Assembly: GCA_041913505.1 (NCBI GenBank)
Contig: JAYSFC010000122.1
Span: 1 to 11,084 of the forward strand
Length of the DNA: 11,084 nucleotides
Direction: 5' to 3'
DNA from: JAYSFC01 sp041913505
GTDB taxonomy: Bacteria; Pseudomonadota; Gammaproteobacteria; Burkholderiales; Burkholderiaceae_C
Under the pieces are notes generated by a model. It was not told the origin of the DNA. It did not search any database and worked only from the letters and a program-made list of their open reading frames with translations. Position 1 is the first letter of the stretch, and each line of letters starts with the position of its first letter. The position numbers and the translations under genes were made by a program. Positions 6,223 to 11,084 of this stretch are shown piece by piece.

Positions 6223-8349
6223 TTATTTGCGGAAGCTCTGTGCCAGCTGCTGCAGCGCCTGCTTCTGGCTGTCGGTGCCGGTTTGTATCACCCTCGCGAT
6301 CAGGGCCGAAACGCTCAGGTTCTGGAGCTCGCTGGCCGATCCGCCTGCCGCGCCCAGGATCTGCTTGAGGTCTTCCACCACATCCCGATCGCCTGCGAGC
6401 TGATCCTTGAACGCCACTTGCAGCGTGTCGCTCTTGTTCACGGCCGCGTCGATGCCCTTGCCCACCGACAGCGCGCGCACAAAGCTGTCGAAGTAGTCGC
6501 CCTGGCCGCCCACGATGTCGATGCGCGCGTTTTTCAGCGCCACGCCCAGCACCTCGGCCTGCTCCTTGGCGATGTGCTGTTGCGCCTCGATCTGCTTGAG
6601 CGTTTCGAGGTGCGCGCGCTCCAGGCGCATGCGGTATTCCTCGTGCTCGCGGGTCTCGGGGCTCATGGCCTTCATGGCTTCGAACTTTTCCTTCAGGCCG
6701 CGCGCTTCGGCGTTGAACTTCACGTCGATGTTGTGCGCCTCGGCGTCGCCCATCTTGGCCAGGGCCTCGGCGTCCACGGTGCGTACCAGGGCTTCGGCCT
6801 GGCCGACCTTTTCTTTGCCAGCGGCTTCGGCTTCCATGCGGGCACGCAGGCCCACGGCTTCGGCCTGGGCCTGGGCTTCGATGACCTGGGCCTCGGCACG
6901 GCCTACCTTCTCCGTGCCGCTGGCCTGCGCTTCCATGGTGGCCAGCGTGGCGCTGGCGCTGGCCATCTGTACCTTGGCATTGGCCAGGCCGGGCGCAGCA
7001 GTCAGCGCTTCGATGCCTTCGGCCTCGCGCTTCTTGGCTTCGGCCTCGCGCTCGGCGACTTTCAGGCGGGCGTCGGCCAGCACCAGGTCTTCGGCGGCCT
7101 TGTGGCGGGCTTTGCGTTCTTGCGCCTCGGCGGTCTTCACTTCCATGATGACCTTCTCTTCGGCAGCCGCTTCGGCACCAATGACCACGGCCTTGCGCGT
7201 GCGGTCGGCTTCGGCCACTTCGCGCACTTCCTTGATGGCTTCTTCCTGCTCGGCCACGGTGCGTTCGACCACGATGCGCTCGCGCACCACGTCGGCGATG
7301 GCCTTTTTCTGCACTTCCACGGCCTTGTCTTTTTCAATGCGTTGGAGCGTCACTTCCTTCTCGCGCGCCACTACTTCCAGTTCTTGGGCGCGGGTCACGC
7401 GTTCCTGTTCGATCACCACGGCGCGTTTGCGGTTGTTCTCTGCCACTTCCTTCTCGCGCAGCACGTTTTCCTGCTGGACAGCCAGTTGCTGCTCTGACTG
7501 CAGACGTGCCATTTCGGAGCGGGTGCGCTCCTCGGCCTGGATTTTGGAGGTTTCGGCTTCTTCGCGCGCCTTCACGGTGGCCACTTCGCGCGCCTGGCGG
7601 GCGGTGGCGTCGGCCTGCTGGCGTTCCAGCTCCAGCAGGGCTTCCTGCGTTTCCACGTTCTTCTTCTTGATCTGCATTTCCTCGTTGCGGCGCAGCTCGT
7701 TGGTCACCACGTGTTCCACGGCCGTGAGCTGGGTGATCTTCTTGATGCCTTGCGCGTCGAGGATGTTGTTGGCATCGAGCTTGGACAGCGGCGTTTGCTC
7801 CAGGTAGTCGATGGCCGCGTCTTCCAGCACATAGCCCGACAGGTCGTCGCCAATCTGCTCGATGATCTTGTCGCGAAAACGGTCGCGCGCCTGGTACAGA
7901 TCCACAAAGTCCAGCGACTTGCCCACCGTCTTGAGCGCCTCGGAGAACTTGGCCGAGAACAGGTCTTCCAGAATCTCATGGTTGGAGGCACGTGCGCAGC
8001 CAATGCCCTGGGCCACGCGCAGCACGTCTTCAGCCGTCTTGTTCACACGCACGAAGAATTTCACCTTGATGTCGGCGCGGATGTTGTCCGCGCAGATAAG
8101 GCCCTGGTCGCCCGAGCGGTCGATCTCGATCGTCTTGACCGAGATGTCCATCAGCTCGGCCTTGTGGATGATGGGATAGACCATGCGGCCGGTGAAGGTG
8201 ACCTCGGGTTCCGAGCGCAGGGTGTTGATGATGAGCGCGTGGCCTTGCTCCACCTTGCGGTAGAACTTCGCGAACATGGCGAACATCGCCAGGATCAGGA
8301 AGACGAGGACGCCAACTGCAATCAGGATGACCATGAAGGATTGCTGCAT
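6223..8349 (-). CDS. yqiK: Flotillin-family membrane scaffold protein, YqiK-type
   Basis: A 708-residue protein, longer than E. coli YqiK (about 550). Residues 7-29 form one hydrophobic N-terminal membrane segment (ILIAVGVLVFLILAMFAMFA), followed by the SPFH/band-7 domain (about 30-220; GLICADNIRADIKVKFFVRV lies in it). A very long Glu/Ala/Lys coiled coil (about 220-640) follows, with repeated K-x-G-x-AEA units at 481, 514 and 532. The tail (640-708) holds VGGQGDYFDSFVRAL and a Gln-rich end. Flotillins oligomerise through these parts and organise membrane microdomains. The neighbour yqiJ is the usual partner, with 82 bp between stop and start. No Shine-Dalgarno is visible before the ATG, but an earlier start is not available without losing the membrane segment at the N-terminus. 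The extra length lies in the coiled coil. Confidence 0.93.
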   Translation of the reverse strand: MQQSFMVILIAVGVLVFLILAMFAMFAKFYRKVEQGHALIINTLRSEPEVTFTGRMVYPIIHKAELMDISVKTIEIDRSGDQGLICADNIRADIKVKFFVRVNKTAEDVLRVAQGIGCARASNHEILEDLFSAKFSEALKTVGKSLDFVDLYQARDRFRDKIIEQIGDDLSGYVLEDAAIDYLEQTPLSKLDANNILDAQGIKKITQLTAVEHVVTNELRRNEEMQIKKKNVETQEALLELERQQADATARQAREVATVKAREEAETSKIQAEERTRSEMARLQSEQQLAVQQENVLREKEVAENNRKRAVVIEQERVTRAQELEVVAREKEVTLQRIEKDKAVEVQKKAIADVVRERIVVERTVAEQEEAIKEVREVAEADRTRKAVVIGAEAAAEEKVIMEVKTAEAQERKARHKAAEDLVLADARLKVAEREAEAKKREAEGIEALTAAPGLANAKVQMASASATLATMEAQASGTEKVGRAEAQVIEAQAQAEAVGLRARMEAEAAGKEKVGQAEALVRTVDAEALAKMGDAEAHNIDVKFNAEARGLKEKFEAMKAMSPETREHEEYRMRLERAHLETLKQIEAQQHIAKEQAEVLGVALKNARIDIVGGQGDYFDSFVRALSVGKGIDAAVNKSDTLQVAFKDQLAGDRDVVEDLKQILGAAGGSASELQNLSVSALIARVIQTGTDSQKQALQQLAQSFRK

Positions 8350-8431
8350 GAGAACGCTTTCTGCGGAAAGGGTGGAACCAATGGGGAAGATGGAAACAGA
8401 GAAATAGGGAGACGCCGCGGCTTGTCTGCAC

Positions 8432-9231
8432 TCATTCAGGGGGCAGGGGCATGACCAGGTAACGGTGGCTCCCGGAGTCGTACTCGGTGATGAGTGCGGT
8501 ATCGCCGCGCTTCAAGGGGTTGGGGCTGGGCGACCAGACGCGGATGTTGATGCTGGCGCCGCGCTGTGCCACTTCGGCCCGGCCCTGGCGTTCGTCGACC
8601 ACGCCGGTCAGTACCTTGCAGGTCTGGCCTACAAAGGAGGCGTTGCTTTGAGCGGTGTGGCTGACAAACAGGCCGCGCATTGGCCGCACGAGGCGTGCAG
8701 TGATGACGAGTGAGAGGGCTGCGGATACGCCCAGGATGAACAGGCCAGCCACCCAGCGCAGGATGTCTGTGGGGATCCAGGATTGCAGCGTGACGCCAGC
8801 CAGGCACGACAGCGTCCAGCCGACCAGCACCAGCAGGCTCACCACAATGGAGAATGGCACGCCGTTCAGGCCAAAGGCCACCACATAGCTGGCGATGGCG
8901 CCCAAGTCGTCGGCGCTGGCATCGGCGTGGGCCTCGATGTCCAGGTCGATGCCGCTGGATTCGAAGTCCACCATGCCCANNNNNNNNNNNNNNNNNNNNN
9001 NNNNNNNNNNNNNNNNNNNNNNNNNNNNNNNNNNNNNNNNNNNNNNNNNNNNNNNNNNNNNNNNNNNNNNNNNNNNNNNGCGTGGGCCTCGATGTCCAGG
9101 TCGATGCCGCTGGATTCGAAGTCCACCATGCCCAGGATTGCCAGCAGCCAGTACACCAGCACTACGCCCAGCAGCACCGTGTAGATGCCGGTGGGAAAGC
9201 TGCTGGCCGTGGCCATGAGATTGGCAAACAT
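8432..9231 (-). CDS. yqiJ: YqiJ-type membrane protein with C-terminal OB-fold, split by an assembly gap
   Basis: As written the gene is interrupted by 100 Ns and its two halves are in different frames (800 bases, not a multiple of three). If the Ns and one copy of the duplicated 55-bp flank are removed, 645 bases remain and give one clean 214-residue protein, close to E. coli YqiJ (209). Predicted parts are membrane segments at about 14-34, 68-97 and 105-130, and an OB-fold-like beta domain at about 148-212 (FVGQTCKVLTGVV to HRYLVMPLP). YqiJ and the related NfeD proteins pair with flotillins and are thought to act with them in membrane microdomains. The start is supported by a strong AGGAGG seven bases upstream. 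Annotation software will probably report two fragments here, but the gene is most likely intact. Confidence 0.9.
8925..8979. repeat. 55-bp contig-end overlap, left copy
   Basis: Identical base for base to 9080-9134. It directly abuts the N run. I read it as the shared end of two contigs that a scaffolder failed to merge, not as a biological duplication. Confidence 0.93.
8980..9079. other. Assembly gap of exactly 100 Ns
   Basis: One hundred Ns is the conventional filler for a gap of unknown length. The identical 55 bases on each side indicate that the two contigs actually overlap and that no sequence is missing. Confidence 0.97.
9080..9134. repeat. 55-bp contig-end overlap, right copy
   Basis: Second copy of 8925-8979. 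Both copies encode the same piece of YqiJ (MVDFESSGIDLDIEAH), which would be present twice only if the gap were real. Confidence 0.93.
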
Positions 9232-9238
9232 GTGATTC

Positions 9239-9244
9239 CCTCCT
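9239..9244 (-). promoter_or_regulatory. Ribosome binding site of yqiJ
   Basis: A perfect AGGAGG on the minus strand, 7 bases before the ATG at 9229-9231. It fixes the yqiJ start. Confidence 0.85.
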
Positions 9245-9303
9245 GTGCCCCGTTGAGTTGTTTGTGGATCGAGGCTATTTTTTGAAAAACCGTGCAGCGG
9301 CTT

Positions 9304-9687
9304 TCAGGGCGCCGTCTTGCTGTTGCGCACTGCTCGGGCTGTTCTGGGCGCTGTGCCGGGTGCCTGCTGCTGCACGAATGCAATCAGCTCACGCGTTGCC
9401 GCCTCCTTGATGCCCAGCCGGTCGTCGGGTGCCAGGCCGTAGCGGTCGGCCAGCAGTGCATAGTCTGCAGCATCCAGTGTCACCGTGAGGCGAGGGCGCT
9501 TGGGCCGAGCGGCCACAGGCAGGTCTAGCACGCTACGGATTTGCGTGGAGGTAGAGACATTGGCGTGGAAGGCCGCCACGCGGATGGCCTCCATCACCGC
9601 CTCTTCCACATCAAAGGCCACCTGCACGGCTCGCAGCGCGGGCTCGGAGCCCTGCCAACGCACCGGTTTGCGCGGTCCGGGGCTCAT
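9304..9687 (-). CDS. Small uncharacterised protein, possible tandem ribbon-helix-helix-like fold
   Basis: A 127-residue protein whose family I do not recognise. Its ATG overlaps the pspA stop as ATGA (9684-9687), so it is probably translated by coupling to pspA. Two stretches have a similar strand-helix-helix layout: residues 18-56 (LRAVQVAFDVEE to STSTQIRSVL) and 66-105 (RLTVTLDAADYALLADRYGL to KEAATRELIAFV). The pattern recalls ribbon-helix-helix DNA-binding proteins arranged in tandem, but that is inference from pattern only. The ends are basic and Pro/Thr-rich and look disordered. There is no signal peptide or membrane segment. It could regulate the cluster or be a soluble partner of PspA. 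Third-position GC matches the neighbours, and an alternative start is unlikely given the overlap. Confidence 0.72.
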   Translation of the reverse strand: MSPGPRKPVRWQGSEPALRAVQVAFDVEEAVMEAIRVAAFHANVSTSTQIRSVLDLPVAARPKRPRLTVTLDAADYALLADRYGLAPDDRLGIKEAATRELIAFVQQQAPGTAPRTARAVRNSKTAP

Positions 9688-10400
9688 GGTGTGGTGGGAG
9701 GTGTCGCGGCCGCGTGCCGTGCCTTGAGCCGCTCCATCACCTGTGCAGCGCGCACCTTGTCGCTGTCACCAATGCCCGCGTCGGCCAGCTTGCGCTCCAG
9801 TGCGCGGTGGCCAAATTCCTGGTCCAGCTGCTCGGCTGCGGTCATGCGGTCGGCCAGGTCTTCGTGGCGCTTCTTGATGCGTTCCAGTGAATCGCGCGCG
9901 CTGGTCAGCTGCGACCCCGTGGCCCCAATGCTCTCGGAAATGCTTTGCGTGGCGCGGTACACGCTCTCGGTGGTCTTGGCGATGCCAATTTCGCGCTCGT
10001 GCTCGCGCACACGGGTCTCGGCTGCACGGATCAGGTCCTTGAGTCGCGAGACCTGCAGTGCGTAGCTGGCGTGGGCCTGGGTCTGCGCGGCCATCTCGGC
10101 TTCGAGTCCCGCCACGCGCTCGGCCACTTCCAGCGCAAGGCCTTCTTCGGCCTTGTTCAGTGCCTGCAGGGCCAAGTCTTCGTGGCGCAACAGGTCGGTC
10201 TTGATGCGCTCGATGTCGCGCGCCGTCTGCATTTGCTTGGCCATCACGCCGGTGAGCTCGGTTTTGGCCTCGGCGATGCTGTTCTTGGCGTCGATGATCT
10301 CCTGCTCGTAGATGCGCGTGGCGTTGCTGTCAACCACGCTCTGGCCGAGTTCACGGGCGCTGCCGCGCAGCAGGGTGACTAGTTTCTTGATGACTGACAT
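9684..10400 (-). CDS. PspA/IM30-family membrane-stress protein (YjfJ-type)
   Basis: A 238-residue protein that is almost entirely helical coiled coil, as PspA/IM30/Vipp1 proteins are (E. coli YjfJ is about 232). The N-terminus MSVIKKLVTLLRG can form the amphipathic membrane-binding helix. Helical stretches 20-90, 95-145 and 150-215 follow, and the tail AAATPPTTP is short and disordered. The family polymerises on the inner face of the cytoplasmic membrane and repairs or stabilises it, in an ESCRT-III-like manner. The start is supported by AGGAG at 10408-10412. It lies 42 bp after yjfI, as in the E. coli yjfI-yjfJ pair. I call it the YjfJ branch rather than classical PspA because of this neighbour and because no pspF, pspB or pspC is present in the window. 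Confidence 0.92.
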   Translation of the reverse strand: MSVIKKLVTLLRGSARELGQSVVDSNATRIYEQEIIDAKNSIAEAKTELTGVMAKQMQTARDIERIKTDLLRHEDLALQALNKAEEGLALEVAERVAGLEAEMAAQTQAHASYALQVSRLKDLIRAAETRVREHEREIGIAKTTESVYRATQSISESIGATGSQLTSARDSLERIKKRHEDLADRMTAAEQLDQEFGHRALERKLADAGIGDSDKVRAAQVMERLKARHAAATPPTTP

Positions 10401-10407
10401 GGTGCTT

Positions 10408-10412
10408 CTCCT
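10408..10412 (-). promoter_or_regulatory. Ribosome binding site of the pspA-like gene
   Basis: AGGAG on the minus strand, 7 bases before the ATG at 10398-10400. Confidence 0.8.
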
Positions 10413-10442
10413 GTCGAAGTCGGTGGTAAAGGGGTGGGGAGC

Positions 10443-10859
10443 TCAGCGAAGAAAGTCGGACAGTGCGTCCAACGCATCGAGTGCGTTGTCGCTCAGCACG
10501 GCCACTTCGTTGGCGATGTCGCTGGCGCTTGCGGTGCGGGCCAGTGCGCCAATCAGGACAAACCGGCCACCGACGCGGCCGAATGCCGACAGCGGCACGG
10601 AGGGGTTCAGGTCCAGCAGTGCTTCCATGAGCTCGGCCCTGCGTTCTGGCCGGACATCAGTATCGTTCCACAGATAACAAAGGCAGATGATCTGCATGTC
10701 CGAGCAGGTGATGAAGATGGGGAGCTCGTCCCGTCCCTCGATGCTCACCTGCACTACGGGAACATCTCCGGTGATGGGTTGCAGCTGCACCGCAATGCCG
10801 CCCATCAGTGACGACGTCAGCACATCGAGGTTGTTGAGTTGATCCAGCAGGGTGGCCAC
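10443..10859 (-). CDS. yjfI: YjfI family protein (DUF2170)
   Basis: A 138-residue soluble acidic protein. Its length (E. coli YjfI is about 133) and sequence, including GRDELPIFITCSDMQIICLCYLW cut by the motif LPIFIT, LNPSVPLSAFGRVGGRF in the middle, and a helical end with the pattern LDALDALSDFL, match DUF2170. Its biochemical role is unknown. It is regularly found next to YjfJ-type PspA proteins, which suggests a partner or regulator of PspA. It is the first gene of the series, 66 bases from the predicted -10 box. The start is GTG (10857-10859), with AAGGAG five bases upstream. No membrane segment or signal peptide is visible. Confidence 0.88.
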   Translation of the reverse strand: MATLLDQLNNLDVLTSSLMGGIAVQLQPITGDVPVVQVSIEGRDELPIFITCSDMQIICLCYLWNDTDVRPERRAELMEALLDLNPSVPLSAFGRVGGRFVLIGALARTASASDIANEVAVLSDNALDALDALSDFLR

Positions 10860-10864
10860 GGTGT

Positions 10865-10870
10865 CTCCTT
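10865..10870 (-). promoter_or_regulatory. Ribosome binding site that decides the GTG start of yjfI
   Basis: AAGGAG on the minus strand, 5 bases before GTG. No ATG in this frame lies at a suitable distance. Confidence 0.8.
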
Positions 10871-10924
10871 GTCTTCACGCGGTGGGGCAGGCCATCGCGG
10901 AACCGCTTTGCCTGCATGGATCGC

Positions 10925-10953
10925 AGAATAGGTGTCTTGACATATCATGTCAA
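10925..10953 (-). promoter_or_regulatory. Predicted sigma70 promoter of the yjfI-pspA-yqiJK series
   Basis: A perfect -35 TTGACA (10948-10953), a 17-base spacer and -10 TATTCT (10925-10930; 4 of 6 matches). AT-rich sequence just upstream (GAAATTTAACAATTG, 10969-10983) could be an UP element. It would give a leader of roughly 60 bases before the yjfI GTG. A housekeeping promoter rather than a sigma54 one is notable, since classical pspA operons use sigma54. Confidence 0.68.
10937..10953. promoter_or_regulatory. Perfect palindrome overlapping the -35 box (possible operator)
   Basis: TTGACATGATATGTCAA has 7-base arms around a 3-base centre. It covers the -35 hexamer and most of the spacer. A dimeric repressor bound here would block RNA polymerase. 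No regulator gene of a known class lies next to it, but the small protein at 9304-9687 is a candidate. Confidence 0.55.
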
Positions 10954-10983
10954 CGACGCAGTTGTGGCCAATTGTTAAATTTC

Positions 10984-11007
10984 GCACGCCGATCTGATAT
11001 GGCGTGC
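10984..11007. terminator. Hairpin after priA, weak terminator candidate
   Basis: GCACGCC and GGCGTGC pair over 7 bases around a 10-base loop, 18 bases beyond the priA stop on the minus strand. The following GAAATTTAAC has only three Ts, so intrinsic termination is uncertain. A further GGCGTGC at 11015-11021 gives an alternative, longer-looped stem. Confidence 0.4.
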
Positions 11008-11025
11008 AAGGTTTGGCGTGCGGCG

Positions 11026-11084
11026 TCAGATCCCCAGCGGGTCCACATCCACCAGCCAGCGCACCAGGCCTTTGTGCTCCGGCT
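11026..11084 (-). CDS. priA: C-terminal end of primosomal protein N' (PriA helicase), partial
   Basis: The minus-strand frame from the window edge reads PEHKGLVRWLVDVDPLGI and stops at TGA (11026-11028). The ending V-R/K-W-x-x-D-V-D-P is that of PriA (E. coli ends with a similar KVKWVLDVDP motif). PriA is the 3'-5' helicase that restarts stalled replication forks. Only 18 residues are visible, so nothing can be said about the rest. It runs in the same direction as the yjfI series but is separated from it by a hairpin and a promoter, so it is probably a separate unit. Confidence 0.75.
   Translation of the reverse strand, partial: PEHKGLVRWLVDVDPLGI

Noticed and set aside
6283..7807. Forward open frames 6283-7497 and 6515-7807 opposite yqiK
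   Set aside because: Low-complexity products (Phe/Gly/His/Leu or Ser/Ala/Arg) mirror the Glu/Ala/Lys coiled coil on the other strand. No start signals are seen.
8925..9134. A true tandem duplication inside yqiJ
   Set aside because: The copies abut a 100-N filler exactly, and collapsing them restores a full-length protein, so an assembly artefact is the simpler reading.
10937..10942. TTGACA on the forward strand as a divergent promoter
   Set aside because: It exists only because the palindrome is symmetric. No -10-like hexamer follows at 16-18 bases and no forward gene begins there.

Overview
The window is GC-rich (about 68-75% in the coding lines I hand-counted). The layout and protein sequences suggest a betaproteobacterium of the family Comamonadaceae (Acidovorax-like). 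This rests on the PriA C-terminus, the intergenic hairpin repeats built on AGCGCT/GCTAGC that I recall as typical of that family, and the overall protein style. It is a draft scaffold: a run of exactly 100 Ns at 8980-9079 is flanked on both sides by the same 55 bases.

Almost everything is on the minus strand, so transcription runs right to left. At the right edge is the last stretch of priA (11026-11084). After a roughly 165-bp intergenic region with a good sigma70-type promoter overlapped by a perfect palindrome comes a compact gene series: yjfI (DUF2170, 10443-10859), a PspA/IM30 paralogue of YjfJ type (9684-10400), a small unrecognised protein coupled to it by an ATGA overlap (9304-9687), a YqiJ-type membrane protein with an OB-fold (8432-9231, interrupted by the N gap), and a 708-aa YqiK-type flotillin (6223-8349). 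Then come an AT-richer intergenic stretch with hairpins, a 160-aa PD-(D/E)XK-like protein of lower GC (5616-6098), a terminator-like hairpin, and a very large 1814-aa AAA+ ATPase with an N-terminal DUF3686-type region (110-5554). At the left edge a forward-strand gene ends convergently (1-68).

The cluster joins pieces that Escherichia coli keeps in two loci (yjfIJ and yqiJK) and adds a giant AAA+ protein. PspA proteins bind stressed membrane. Flotillins with NfeD/YqiJ-type OB-fold partners organise membrane microdomains. AAA+ enzymes remodel PspA-like polymers in related systems (Vps4 on ESCRT-III, PspF with PspA). My inference is a membrane-integrity or envelope-stress system in which YjfI and PspA sense or patch the membrane, YqiJ/YqiK form a scaffold, and the giant ATPase remodels it. 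The nuclease-like gene looks like a later insertion. Its lower GC (about 56%) and the repeat or hairpin elements on both sides support that.

No tRNA, rRNA, CRISPR array or transposase was seen. There is no stretch over 300 bases without a gene.
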